Of a DNA stretch of 64,000 nt, positions 1-10,171 are shown one piece after another. Under the pieces are notes generated by a model. It made no database searches. It worked only from the letters and a program-made list of their open reading frames with translations, and was not told the origin of the DNA. Positions within the stretch are counted from its first letter, which is position 1, and every line of letters starts with the position of its first letter. The position numbers were made by a program, and so were the translations under genes. Origin of the DNA: Flavobacteriaceae bacterium. GTDB taxonomy: Bacteria; Bacteroidota; Bacteroidia; Flavobacteriales; Flavobacteriaceae. The stretch spans positions 110,003 through 174,002 of the forward strand of contig CANFZM010000003.1 in NCBI GenBank assembly GCA_947451525.1, written 5' to 3'.

Positions 1-84
1 TTTACTGCTGAAAACCCAAAATTATCCAGAAACAAAGTTGCAAAAGCAGTTAAGTTTGTTCTTCAAGAAGGACTTGTGAAATAA
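1..84 (+). CDS. 3' end of an unidentified CDS (5' truncated by window)
   Basis: The first 28 codons of the window read open in frame 1 and stop with TAA at 82-84. The visible C-terminus is basic and probably helical (ends KFVLQEGLVK). The stop directly abuts the stop codon of the convergent epimerase gene at 85, leaving no intergenic base and no room for a terminator between them. The visible 27 residues are too few to identify a family, so no function is assigned. Confidence 0.6.
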   Translation, partial: FTAENPKLSRNKVAKAVKFVLQEGLVK

Positions 85-1116
85 TTATTTTTTAAAATAA
101 CGAACGACTTCCTCTAGATAAGAATCTATATCTTGGAAGGAATAATTCAACTGTTTTATTATTTTTTCGTTGGAATAAACGTCGGTGTTTTGTAGAGATT
201 GAATGCTGTGTTTAGATAATTTTCTTTTAGTTCTAAGCACTTTGGATGCTAACCAATCTAGCCGCCAAGCAAGATTTAATAGCCAAGGTTTGGCTTTTAT
301 ATTTGGAATTTTTGCTCCTAATTTTTTTGCAATAGTTGAGAGGATATTCTTGTAAGTACAATTTTCAGAAATTACAATAAAACGTTCACCACTACAATTG
401 GAGTTCATTAATTTATACATTATCGAAACTACATCTACCACAGAAACATATCCCGTTGTGCCGTTGGTGTAAAACGGAAACCCTTTCTTTATAGAGTTAA
501 AAACAACCCCACTGCCTTGATTATAAAAACCTGGTCCAAAAACAACCCCAGGATTTACAATGATAATTGGCAAACCTTCTTGAAAACCACGCCATACTTC
601 CATTTCAGCGCCATATTTTGAAATAGCATAATCGCTGTGAGAATATTCTGGGTTCCATTCAGTCTCTTCGTCAATGGTATTTTGATTAATCTGTTCGTCT
701 TTCTGGTTGGAGTGATTTTGAACTAAATCACCAAGTGCTGCAATTGAACTTACGTGACATAATTTTTTTATTTTTTTGTCAATGCAAAAGTTTATAATGT
801 TTGCTGTTCCTTCAATATTTGCTTTTCGTAAATCTTCTTCGTCTTCGGGATTGAAGGATATGAAAGCCGCACAATGGTATACGTAATCTACATTTTGGAA
901 GGCAATTTCTAGAGAAGGAATGTCTAGAATATCGGCAGGAACCCATTCGATTTTTAAAAATAAGTCGCCTTTTTCGTAAAGTTCGAAAAGCAATTTTGTT
1001 TTATTTATGTTTTTTGGATTTCGATGCAAAGCACGAACCCTATCTGCCCCATTTTCTAATAAATGAAGTAGTAAATGCGCTCCTACTAAACCTGTTCCTC
1101 CAGTAACTAATATCAT
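85..1116 (-). CDS. NAD-dependent epimerase/dehydratase family protein (extended SDR)
   Basis: This 343-aa protein is an extended short-chain dehydrogenase. The N-terminal Rossmann motif GGTGLVG is at residues 6-12, and the YAISK motif supplies the catalytic Tyr and Lys near residue 162. The family oxidises, reduces or epimerises nucleotide sugars or related alcohols; the substrate cannot be told from sequence. The start at 1116 is right because the glycine motif follows immediately. A possible -7 box (TATCTTTG on the minus strand, 1122-1129) lies only a few bases upstream, which would make the mRNA nearly leaderless. The gene converges tail-to-tail on the preceding CDS. Family assignment is firm; specific role is open. 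Confidence 0.88.
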   Translation of the reverse strand: MILVTGGTGLVGAHLLLHLLENGADRVRALHRNPKNINKTKLLFELYEKGDLFLKIEWVPADILDIPSLEIAFQNVDYVYHCAAFISFNPEDEEDLRKANIEGTANIINFCIDKKIKKLCHVSSIAALGDLVQNHSNQKDEQINQNTIDEETEWNPEYSHSDYAISKYGAEMEVWRGFQEGLPIIIVNPGVVFGPGFYNQGSGVVFNSIKKGFPFYTNGTTGYVSVVDVVSIMYKLMNSNCSGERFIVISENCTYKNILSTIAKKLGAKIPNIKAKPWLLNLAWRLDWLASKVLRTKRKLSKHSIQSLQNTDVYSNEKIIKQLNYSFQDIDSYLEEVVRYFKK

Positions 1117-1708
1117 AAAGACAAAGATAATTAGTTTGGCGGGCTTTTAGATTTTAAACTTCTTAAAAAAGTATACTAGGGGATTTTTTTTAGAAACTAA
1201 ACTCCCCTCCATTATCTAATAATTAACCAATCAAAAAACATTTTTCTACAAATTTTAGTTATTTGTCGAAAAAAATATTGTTAATATTGATAATTACGAT
1301 TTAAATAATAGTATCAAGTACATACCCCAGTATTTGCTATATATTATGTTGGAAAGCCTAAAATTATCAAACATTTTCTTGTTTTAAAATGGCAATTTTT
1401 ATAAATAAAGCATTTTAAACGTATTAATTAACCTACATTTTTTTTAATCATTGCTTCTTATACAAGATTAAGTAGGCAAAAAATAAATTAATTTTTAATA
1501 GTTATTTCTATTTGAAAATTTAAGAAAAAGATTGCTTTTGCTATATGTATTAAATTAATATCTAAAACTAGCACATCAGGATAATTATAAGCACATCTAT
1601 AATTTATAATATTATAACTTTATGGTATATTGAATTTAAATATTTACACAACTATTAATATAAAACACAGAATACCAAAACCAATTTATTGTCTAACCTT
1701 AATTTTTT
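1117..1708. other. 592-bp AT-rich intergenic region, no gene seen
   Basis: This is the divergent spacer between the epimerase and the secreted-protein gene at 1709. It is very AT-rich with frequent stops in all frames. Near 1178-1208 a short weak stem (AGGGGA / TCCCCT, 19-nt loop) is present. I found no exact TAnnTTTG box in the plausible distance of the 1709 start (the nearest is TAACTTTA at about 1615). The promoter for the downstream gene is presumably here but is not identifiable by eye. Confidence 0.5.
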
Positions 1709-4700
1709 ATGCTTATGAATTATTACAAAAAAAGACTTTATTTTTTTAACTTATGTTTATTTTTACTTTTAGGTGCTTTAAGTTATTCGCAGAATAACAA
1801 ACCTTATCATTATGTGTCAAACAAAAATACACCAGTAACAAGTATTATTGCATTGCCTGTACATCCTGCAATATGTAGCAGTGTGCCTGGAACAGGAATA
1901 GCAGTTACCACTACAGGAACATCAACATCAATATACTACGCTCCAACTAATGGAAATGCTTGTTCTTCGAGTTCGGATTTTAGTGGAAATGGTGCATGGA
2001 CTAGTTTCTTTGATACTGGTTTTATTAAATATACATTTAGCCAACCCTTAACCTCGGCTACTATATCATTTTCTGTTGTTGACGGAAATTATGACAACGG
2101 AGGTACTGCGCCAGCAGGAGCAGATATTGGGCAAATAACGACTAATAGTAGCGGTTTAACTACGCTTTCAAATTCTTGTGGAGCTACAATTTTAGGAAAT
2201 GTACTAACATCAAGTTATGTTAACAACTATGGAGATGTAAGGGTTACTGTTACTGCTACATGCCCATTTACAACAATCACTTTAGTTAACATTGGAGGTC
2301 AAACAGGCTGGGTTCAAGGAAATCCTTGTAATTTTTCATTAACCCCTGTCAATAATTGCATTACTTATGCCCCAATTTTGAATGCTACATCATTAAGTAA
2401 TATTTGCCCAAATACTACAGCAAATTTATCAAGTATCACAGCTAGTAATATGCCCAATTCTTGTAGTTCTTATAATTTAACTTGGCACAGTTCAGCCACA
2501 GCTTCCTCAACTAATGTTATAAATCCTAATACAAGTGTTGGTGCGGGTACTTATTATGCTTCTATTTATAACCCTGCATCAAATTGCTACAGTCCTACTA
2601 CTCCAGTAGTAGTAACTTTAAATGTTTGCTCTACTACTACAGATATTAAGGCAGTGAAGACTATAAGTAATGCAACTCCTAGTGTTGGGTCTAACGTGAC
2701 TTTTACTATTACCGCTACAAATATTAGTACTAGTAGCAGTACAAATACAGTAGTAAATGATGTTTTACCAACTGGTTATACTTTGGTTAGTGCAACTCCA
2801 TCTGTGGGTACTTGGACTGCTCCAAACTAGACAATAGGCACATTAGCCAATGGTGCAAGTGCTACATTAACGGTTGTAGTTACTATAAAAGCTACAGGGA
2901 ATTATACTAATACAGCGACAATAACCTCAAGCCAAACCGATACAACACTTTCTAACAATACATCGAGTGTAACGCCTACGGTTTTATATGCTGCACCTGA
3001 TAATTTTAGTAGTACGGCAATTAGCTCCTGCACAGGAGGAATTACAGCATCCGTGCTTACTAATGACACTTTAAATGCAACATTAATTACCAATTCACAA
3101 GTAACGACATCGATTGTTAATGCGGGGGGGTTAATAGGAGTTTCAATAAATAATTTAGGGGTTATTTCAGTAGGAGCAGGTAATGCTACAGGAAGTTATA
3201 CCGTTACTTATAGAATTTGTCAAACTGCTACAGGTTTTACTTCAAACTGTTCGCAAGGTAACGCAGTTATTAGTATTTCAAATACGCCACTAGTTGCGGG
3301 TAATGACAGTTTTGTAGCCAATCCAATTAATACTCTAACAGGTGGTACAACTGCAACGGTATTTACCAATGACACTTTAAATGGTGTTGTGGTTACTAGC
3401 TCTTCTGTAGTAGCTTCAATTGTTTCGGTAACTCCAACAATTACACCAATGCCAACCATTAGTAATACAGGAATGATTACAATTCCTCCAGGGACTACAA
3501 TCGGAACGTATACTATTGTTTATAAAATTGTACAAAATGGTTGTGCTTTAAATTTTACAACTGCAACTGCAACCATTTCTGTTACTGAACAAACTATTAT
3601 TACACCTACTATTACTCCGGGTATTAGAGCTAATAATATCGTTTCAAAAACTGATACTCAAAGTACTGGAAAAATAATAATTGCGGGTTATTTTAGTGCT
3701 TATAATAACGTCACAGGTTATAATATTGTTAGATTAAACACCGATTTAACTCTTGACACCTCTTCACCTTTGTTTGTTACTACTGGTTCAATACCTGCTG
3801 ACTATACACCATTTGATATGAGAATAGTTAGAAATGCAGGAAGCAATTTCAATAAAATTTTACTTGTAGGTCTTTTTGACGGGTATAATGGCGGAAGTAA
3901 TGGTCATGCAATTGCTAGATTAACAGTTGATGGTGCTAATGATAGTACTTTTAATAGTGGACAATTACTAACTCCAACCTCTGTAAGAGGGGTATCGGGT
4001 AGAAATGCTATTATTTACAGTTGTTACATCATTCCTGATGGATTACCAAATGCAGGTAAAATACTTATAGGAGGTTCATTTGATAAATATAATGGATACC
4101 CTGCCAATAGTATTGCCCTGCTAAACGCAGATGGTACTTATGACGAAACTTCTACTTTTAACACCAAAGTAAACACTATGATTGTTACTAATAATAGCAA
4201 TTCTATGCCAGGATTTAATTCAGTACCAATGGCATTTGAAGTGCAACCCAACGGACAAATTATAGTTACAGGTTACTTTACTTGGTACAATGGATTAAAT
4301 AAAGTAGGTATATTACGACTTAATAGTAATGGTACTCTTGACACTACTTTTAATAGTACAGGGGCAGGTTTTGCTACAATGAATGCAACCAGTACACGAA
4401 ATGGTAATAATGCTAGTGTAATTGTATTGCAACCTGATGGAAAAATAATAATTGGAGGATATTTTACACATTATAACAATACCGTTAGAAATAATATTGT
4501 AAGGCTTAATTCTGATGGTTCGTTAGATACTACTTTTAATGTTGGAACAGGATTTAACAATAATGTCATTCACCCCGTAACAGGTACTAACGGACTGATA
4601 AGAAGTTTAGTGCTAGATGTAGTAAGTGACCCTAATAAATGGTATGTTTATGTAGGTGGCGATTTTACCGCTTATAACGGTACAGCTTGTGATGAAATTG

Positions 4701-5206
4701 TAAGATTGTTTTGTAAATCACCTACGGCATCTAACGTTGGTACAAAAGATGGTGGATTTAGATTATTAAATGGAGGAACAGACGGAACCGTTTGGAGTAT
4801 GAAACAACAAAGTGATGGAAAAATTATTATTGGTGGTCAATTTACTACTTATAGTACAGTTTCAGCATTAAATGTTACTCGTATCTTTCCCGGAAATCCA
4901 AGTTTAGAATCTAAAAACGGAACTATTTATTATGATAGTGAGCCTGAAATTGATTTATTTGCTGATGCTGACGTGATTTTATACCCTAACCCAAGTACAG
5001 GAATTATTAATTTTAAAACTGATACTCTTAAAGATACTACTTTTAGTATTAAAGTATATAATGCACTTGGGCAAAAGGTTTTTGAAACCGAGTATTCAAA
5101 TACAAAAGATACTTCACTTAATTTGAGTGACTTGAAAAAAGGAACATATTTTGTTACCTTTACAAATGAAACTAAAACCGTTACTAAAACGGTTATCTTG
5201 CAATAA
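1709..5206 (+). pseudogene. Secreted DUF11/delta-60 repeat T9SS protein, interrupted by in-frame TAG
   Basis: One reading frame runs from 1709 to 5206 (1165 codons before the final stop), broken only by TAG at 2828-2830. Frame and homology continue across it, so 1709-2830 (373 aa) and the later open part (from about 2831; an in-frame start-like codon at 3053 gives 717 aa) belong to one ancestral gene. Order of parts: hydrophobic signal peptide (about 1-27), a Cys-containing N-terminal region, a DUF11-type repeat spanning the stop, two tandem Ig-like repeats of about 90 aa (each with TNDTLN), delta-60/beta-propeller repeats ([10 protein letters not shown] ... LDTTFN), and a C-terminal T9SS type A sorting domain (YPNPSTG ... 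KTVILQ). The intact product would be exported and attached or released at the cell surface. As it stands, the N-terminal product lacks the sorting domain and the C-terminal part lacks a signal peptide. A sequencing error or strain polymorphism is possible. Confidence 0.8.
2828..2830 (+). other. In-frame amber codon replacing a conserved Trp of a DUF11 repeat
   Basis: The codon lies between GTWTAPN and [13 protein letters not shown] in one continuous frame. DUF11 repeats normally read W-x-I-G-x-L at this place, so TGG to TAG by a single G-to-A change is the simplest explanation. No shift of frame is needed on either side. Confidence 0.75.
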
Positions 5207-5220
5207 TAATTTTAACCAAT

Positions 5221-5246
5221 CCTTGCACCAAAATTTTGGTGCAAGG
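5221..5246. terminator. Perfect 26-nt palindrome between two secreted-protein genes
   Basis: The arms are 13 bp each with no spacer (CCTTGCACCAAAA and its complement). It begins 14 nt after the upstream stop codon. There is no clear T-run after it, so termination is plausible but not certain; an mRNA-stabilising hairpin between cotranscribed genes is the alternative. Confidence 0.5.
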
Positions 5247-5358
5247 GTGATAAAAAACAATAGGCTATGAAATCGCCAATAAAAAGGTTTGCGTGAGCAA
5301 AACCCAAAAATAAAAAGGCGATAACATATATTGCCTTTAAAAAATAAATTATAAACAT

Positions 5359-6876
5359 ATGAAAAAGTTAATTTTATTATTTTTATTATTTGGTGCAAAT
5401 GCTTTTTCTCAAGCAGGTTCGTTTGATACTACTTTTGATGAAGATGGTAAAACAACTGTATGTTTTACACAAGACACACATTTTTCTAAAGGTTCTAATT
5501 TTCAATCAGATGGGAAGATTATTTATTTTGGGGCTAATACAATCTCATGTGCTTACGATTTAGTTCGATTCAATATTGATGGTTCACTGGATACTAATTT
5601 TGGAACTAATGGAATTGTAACAAATATTTGTTCATCATTTCCAAATAGTGGTGGTTATTATGCAATAGATATGGCTATTCAATTGGATGATAAAATTCTG
5701 ATTATGGGCACTCAACAGAATAATACCTATCCAAATGCCTACTGGCTTGCAAGATTTACTTCTGATGGTGCTTTAGACCCAACTTTTAATGGTACAGGAT
5801 TTAAAAATTTATCTTTTGGAACTATACAAGATAGAGGATTTTGTATTGCCTTGCAAGCGGATGGAAAAATATTAGTGGGGGGTACTTCGGGTAATACCGC
5901 TGAATTTTTTACGGTAGCTCGGCTTACTACTTCTGGAGGATTAGACACCACTTTTGGAGTTGGAGGTAAAGCACAAGTTGCTTTCTCGGGTACTGAGAGT
6001 ATGGCTAATAGCATTTTAGTGCAACCCGATGGACGGATTTTATTAGGAGGCTATACCGTAAATGCCCCTTATGCTAAAGATTTTGCTTTAGTTCGTTTAT
6101 TATCTAATGGCTCAATTGATACCTCTTTTGGAGTGAATGGAAAAGTTATTACTACGGTAGATTCTAATTATTCAGATGCTATCACTCAACTGGCTCTTCA
6201 ATCGGATGGCAAAATAGTAGCAGGTGGATTTACTTCGTTTGAAGTGGCTCACAAAATGGCAGTTGTTAGATATTTATCAAACGGAAGTATTGATACAACT
6301 TTTGGTACCAATGGTATTAATGTTATAACTGACGGTTTTGGTGGTCAAAATTGTAGTGTAGCTGTCCAAGCAGATAATAAAATAATTGTTGCTGGCGGTT
6401 GGCAGGGTTCTTACTTTGAGGTATTTCGTTTTCTAAATAGTGGTGCTTTAGATACTGCTTTTGGAACTAATGGACTGGTTAATGCTTTTCCTGTAACAGG
6501 TGGATATGCCTCTAAAGTTTTAATACAAGCAGACAATAAAATTGTGGTTACGGGTTCATCTCAAAGTGCTGATTTTACAGCTTCTTGCGCAAGTGTTATT
6601 CGTTTAAATCCTGGCACTTTAGCAAAAGATAGTTTTAGTAATTCTATTGTATCTTTATTCCCTAATCCTACCACTGGGGTAGTTAGTTTTGATAATAGCA
6701 TTAATTCTTTTGAAAATGTTATTATTTATAATTATTTAGGACAAGATGTAGGTAAACAAAAAATAAACTCTGTAAGTGATTCACAAATAAATTTAAGTAA
6801 TTTTTCTAATGGTGTTTATTTGTTAAAATTTATTGGTGAGAATAACAATGCCGTTGCTAAAGTATTGAAAGAGTGA
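5359..6876 (+). CDS. Delta-60 repeat (beta-propeller) protein with T9SS type A sorting domain
   Basis: This 505-aa protein has a signal peptide (about residues 1-18, ending FSQA), then about seven repeats of 50-60 aa with the delta-60 pattern (QxDGKI..GG ... VRxxxxGxxDTTFG.NG), and a C-terminal sorting domain from about residue 430 (LFPNPTTG ... FSNGVYLLKF ... KVLKE). Export would be by Sec, then T9SS across the outer membrane. The repeats are expected to fold as a beta-propeller; ligand unknown. It lies 152 bp after the interrupted relative at 1709-5206, which has the same repeat type and sorting domain, so the two look like related neighbours. Unlike that gene it is intact. Confidence 0.85.
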   Translation: MKKLILLFLLFGANAFSQAGSFDTTFDEDGKTTVCFTQDTHFSKGSNFQSDGKIIYFGANTISCAYDLVRFNIDGSLDTNFGTNGIVTNICSSFPNSGGYYAIDMAIQLDDKILIMGTQQNNTYPNAYWLARFTSDGALDPTFNGTGFKNLSFGTIQDRGFCIALQADGKILVGGTSGNTAEFFTVARLTTSGGLDTTFGVGGKAQVAFSGTESMANSILVQPDGRILLGGYTVNAPYAKDFALVRLLSNGSIDTSFGVNGKVITTVDSNYSDAITQLALQSDGKIVAGGFTSFEVAHKMAVVRYLSNGSIDTTFGTNGINVITDGFGGQNCSVAVQADNKIIVAGGWQGSYFEVFRFLNSGALDTAFGTNGLVNAFPVTGGYASKVLIQADNKIVVTGSSQSADFTASCASVIRLNPGTLAKDSFSNSIVSLFPNPTTGVVSFDNSINSFENVIIYNYLGQDVGKQKINSVSDSQINLSNFSNGVYLLKFIGENNNAVAKVLKE

Positions 6877-7034
6877 TTAATACTGAATAATTTTTTGGGT
6901 TACTTATTTTATTTTTCTTTATTATTTATAAATTTCCCAGTTCGAAAACTCTCTAAGCGAGATTTTTAGTTTTTTTAACTTCGTAAAAAGCATGCACAAT
7001 GTTTGTTTTCTAGCCTGATAGAAATGAAAATAAT

Positions 7035-7064
7035 AAATGTTCCGATTTTTTCGGGACATTTTTT
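7035..7064 (+). terminator. Hairpin terminator between the T9SS gene and rpoN
   Basis: An 11-bp stem (AAATGTTCCGA / TCGGGACATTT, one G-T pair) with a T5 loop is followed by a T-run. It lies 158 nt beyond the stop of the delta-60 gene. The spacer before it (6877-7034) is AT-rich and contains a degenerate copy of the mosaic motif ctagcctgatagaa seen in other Bacteroidota spacers; no gene is present. Confidence 0.65.
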
Positions 7065-7126
7065 ATTGTAATGGATAGCGGGAATTGCCTTTACTAAAAT
7101 GCGCAAGCCATTCGCTCCTGAAAAAA

Positions 7127-8590
7127 CTATATCTTTTTTCGCATTCTTGCTACAGGAATATCTAGTTGCTCTCTATATTTTGCAATGGTTCTTCGGGCAA
7201 TTGGGTAGCCTTTTTCTTTCAGGATATCTGCTAGTTGATCGTCGGGAAGAGGCTTGTGCTTGTCTTCGGCTTCGATTACATTTTGAAGAATTTTTTTGAT
7301 TTCTAAAGTAGAAACATCTTCGCCTTGGTCGTTTTTCATGGCTTCGGAGAAGAATTCTTTGATGAGTTTGGTGCCATAAGGCGTATCGACATATTTGCTG
7401 TTGGCAACACGAGAAACGGTAGAAATATCCAACCCTACCATATCGGCAATGTCTTTAAGAATCATCGGTTTTAGGCTGGTTTCTTCGCCGTCTAAAAAGT
7501 ACTCTTGTTGAAAGTGCATGATGGCATTCATGGTCACATAAAGGGTTTCTTGACGTTGTTTGATGGCGTCAATAAACCATTTGGCAGAGTCTAATTTTTG
7601 TTTGATGAACTGGACCGCATCTTTTTGGGAATTGGATTTATCTCGAGATTCTTTATAGGTTTGCATCATTTCTTGGTAGTCTTTGGAGACGTGCAAGGAA
7701 GGTGCATTTCGGCCGTTAAGGGTTAGTTCAAGTTCGCCATCGTTAATGCGAATGGCAAAATCTGGAACAATATTTTCGGTAACTTTGTTATTTCCGGTGA
7801 AGGAACCTCCGGGCTTTGGATTTAGTTTTTCTATTTCGTGAACGGTTTTTTTTAACTGGTCTTGCGAAATAACATATTTTTGAAGCAACTTGTCGTAATG
7901 CTTTTTGGTAAAGGCTTCAAATTGGTTTTCAATAATATCCATTGCCAAGGCAATGTCTTGGGTTGGGGTTTTGTGTTTGAGTTGCAGTAACAAACATTCT
8001 TGTAGATCTCTTGCGCCAACGCCAGAAGGTTCTAATTCGTGAATAACGTGTAGCATGCGCTCTACAGTTTTCTCGTCGGTATAGATTCCTTGGGTGAACG
8101 CCATGTCATCTACAATATCTTGAACGGTTCTGCGGATGTAACCCATATCGTCTATGCTGCCAACCAAAAATTCTGCAATTTCACGGTCGGTATCGTTAAG
8201 GATAAAGGTATTTAACTGGTTGATTAAATCTTGATGGAAACTTACTGGCGATGCAAAAGGATTTTCTCTTTCTTCATCTTCACTGTAATTATTGGTTTGT
8301 AATTTATAATCGGGCGTTTCGTCGTTGCTTAAATACTCATCAATATTTATATCTTCGGCTTCAATGTTGTCGCTACCTTCATAATCTTCGTATTCGTCAT
8401 TGTTGTCGAATTCGTCTTTTTCGAATACTTCTTCTTCGTCCTTTCCGGTTTCTAAAGCTGGATTTTCATTCATTTCTTCCAACAAACGTTGCTCAAATGC
8501 CAGTGTAGGCAACTGAATTAACTTCATCAACTGGATTTGTTGCGGAGATAATTTTTGAGAAAGTTTAAATTGTAAGTTTTGTTTTAACAT
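7127..8590 (-). CDS. rpoN: RNA polymerase sigma-54 factor RpoN
   Basis: This 487-aa protein is sigma-54, which binds -24/-12 promoters and needs AAA+ activators. Region I is the Gln/Leu-rich start (residues 1-50: LSQKLSPQQIQLMKLIQLP). The acidic region II follows (about 53-95, dense in D, E, N, Y). The core-binding and DNA-binding domains come next, and the RpoN box ARRTIAKYRE is at about 465-474, 13 residues from the end. Length is normal for the family. It lies downstream of asnS on the same strand with a 73-bp spacer that can form a hairpin, so it may be transcribed partly from the asnS promoter. Confidence 0.96.
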   Translation of the reverse strand: MLKQNLQFKLSQKLSPQQIQLMKLIQLPTLAFEQRLLEEMNENPALETGKDEEEVFEKDEFDNNDEYEDYEGSDNIEAEDINIDEYLSNDETPDYKLQTNNYSEDEERENPFASPVSFHQDLINQLNTFILNDTDREIAEFLVGSIDDMGYIRRTVQDIVDDMAFTQGIYTDEKTVERMLHVIHELEPSGVGARDLQECLLLQLKHKTPTQDIALAMDIIENQFEAFTKKHYDKLLQKYVISQDQLKKTVHEIEKLNPKPGGSFTGNNKVTENIVPDFAIRINDGELELTLNGRNAPSLHVSKDYQEMMQTYKESRDKSNSQKDAVQFIKQKLDSAKWFIDAIKQRQETLYVTMNAIMHFQQEYFLDGEETSLKPMILKDIADMVGLDISTVSRVANSKYVDTPYGTKLIKEFFSEAMKNDQGEDVSTLEIKKILQNVIEAEDKHKPLPDDQLADILKEKGYPIARRTIAKYREQLDIPVARMRKKI

Positions 8591-8655
8591 TATAGTTTGT
8601 GGTTTGTTGTTTGTGGTTTGTAGTTGAAACGATTAACTACAAACCAAAAACTATA
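8591..8655. repeat. Nested inverted repeat built of GTTTGTGG-like units in the asnS-rpoN spacer
   Basis: An inner 11-bp stem (8615-8625 with 8635-8645, 9-nt loop) sits inside an outer 8-bp pair (8591-8598 with 8648-8655). The left side is made of repeated gttTGTGGtttgt units. It could act as an attenuator or processing site between asnS and rpoN; no T-run makes it a standard terminator. Confidence 0.55.
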
Positions 8656-8663
8656 AACAATTT

Positions 8664-10100
8664 CTAAAACTCTGCATTCATAGGTGTTCTTGGAAAAGGA
8701 ATTACGTCTCTAATATTAGTCATACCAGTAACGAATAATACTAATCTCTCAAATCCTAATCCGAAACCAGAGTGAACCGCCGAACCAAATCTTCTTGTGT
8801 CTAAATACCACCAAAGTTCTTCTTCGTCAATTCCGAGGGCTTTCATTTTTTCAACCAAAACATCAAAACGCTCTTCTCTTTGGGATCCACCAACGATTTC
8901 ACCAATCCCTGGGAAAAGGATATCCATGGCACGAACGGTTTTTCCGTCTTCGTTTAATCGCATGTAAAACGCTTTGATATTTGCAGGATAATCAAATAAA
9001 ATTACCGGACATTTAAAGTGTTTTTCTACTAAATAACGTTCGTGTTCGCTTTGTAAATCGGCACCCCATTCGTTAATAATATAATTGAATTTTTTCTTTT
9101 TATTCGGAGTACAATCTCTTAAAATATCGATGGCTTCGGTATACGAAACGCGTTTGAAATTATTTTCTAAGACAAAATTTAATTTTTCTAACAATGCCAT
9201 TTCGCTTCGTTCGGCTTGTGGTTTTGCTTTTTCTTCGTCTAATAAACGACCTTCTAAAAATTTCAAATCGTCTTGGCATTTATCCATTGTGTATTTAATC
9301 ACATTTTGAATAAAATCTTCTGCCAAATCCATATTGTCGTTCAAATCATTGAAAGCAACTTCGGGTTCTATCATCCAAAATTCAGCCAAATGGCGCGAAG
9401 TATTGGAGTTTTCTGCACGAAAAGTTGGCCCAAAAGTATATACTTGACCAAGAGCCATAGCATAGGTTTCGGCTTCTAATTGTCCTGAAACGGTCAAGTT
9501 GGTTTCTTTTCCGAAGAAATCTTCTTTATGATTTACTTTACCTTCTTCGGTTCTTGGAGTTCCGTCAAATGGCAAAGCGGTAACTTTAAACATTTCACCA
9601 GCACCCTCAGCATCCGAACCAGTAATTATTGGTGTATTTACATATACAAATCCTTTTTCTTGGAAGTAGTTGTGCACTGCAAAAGACAGTACTGAACGAA
9701 CTCTCATTATAGCACCAAACATATTAGTTCGCGCACGCAAATGCGCATTTTCACGAAGAAAATCTAAACTCGGTTTATTTTTTGGTTGTATTGGAAATTT
9801 CTCCGCATCACAATCTCCTAGAATTTCTAATTTAGAAACTTGAATTTCGTATTTCTGTCCAGCACCTTTGCTTTCTACTAACTCTCCAGTAACGGAAACT
9901 GCAGCACCGGTAGTGATTCTTTTTAAAGTTTCTTCGGCAGTGTTTTCAAAGTCCACTACACATTGAATATTATGAATGGTAGAACCATCATTCAACGCAA
10001 TAAATTGGTTGTTTCTAAAAGTTCTAACCCAACCTTTTGCGTTTACTTCGTGTAGCGTTTTAGTGCTATTTAATAAGTCTTTAACTTTAGTATGTTTCAT
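8664..10100 (-). CDS. asnS: Asparaginyl-tRNA synthetase
   Basis: This 478-aa class IIb aminoacyl-tRNA synthetase charges tRNA-Asn with asparagine. An N-terminal OB-fold anticodon-binding domain ([18 protein letters not shown], about 24-41) precedes the catalytic core. Motif 2 includes [16 protein letters not shown], and motif 3 GLGFERL is at about 447-453. The N-terminal domain is in AsnRS form and the core carries AEFWMIEPE, which fits AsnS rather than AspS. Its -7 box (minus-strand TATATTTG, 10162-10169) lies upstream. Identification is firm. Confidence 0.97.
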   Translation of the reverse strand: MKHTKVKDLLNSTKTLHEVNAKGWVRTFRNNQFIALNDGSTIHNIQCVVDFENTAEETLKRITTGAAVSVTGELVESKGAGQKYEIQVSKLEILGDCDAEKFPIQPKNKPSLDFLRENAHLRARTNMFGAIMRVRSVLSFAVHNYFQEKGFVYVNTPIITGSDAEGAGEMFKVTALPFDGTPRTEEGKVNHKEDFFGKETNLTVSGQLEAETYAMALGQVYTFGPTFRAENSNTSRHLAEFWMIEPEVAFNDLNDNMDLAEDFIQNVIKYTMDKCQDDLKFLEGRLLDEEKAKPQAERSEMALLEKLNFVLENNFKRVSYTEAIDILRDCTPNKKKKFNYIINEWGADLQSEHERYLVEKHFKCPVILFDYPANIKAFYMRLNEDGKTVRAMDILFPGIGEIVGGSQREERFDVLVEKMKALGIDEEELWWYLDTRRFGSAVHSGFGLGFERLVLFVTGMTNIRDVIPFPRTPMNAEF

Positions 10101-10161
10101 TATATAGATTTTTGGATCTTTCGATTTTTGATTGTTAGAAATAACACGTTAAATCGTTTTA

Positions 10162-10169
10162 CAAATATA
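10162..10169 (-). promoter_or_regulatory. -7 box (TATATTTG) upstream of asnS
   Basis: The minus strand reads TATATTTG, an exact match to the Bacteroidota -7 consensus TAnnTTTG, 62 nt upstream of the asnS start. No convincing TTG was seen at the usual -33 distance. Confidence 0.4.
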
Positions 10170-10171
10170 AA

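Noticed and set aside
2902..3093. Separate small gene on the minus strand in the gap after the nonsense codon
   Set aside because: The plus-strand frame continues through this region as the missing part of the secreted protein.
5114..5398. 94-aa open frame on the minus strand over the palindrome
   Set aside because: It covers the ends of two clear genes and has no start context.
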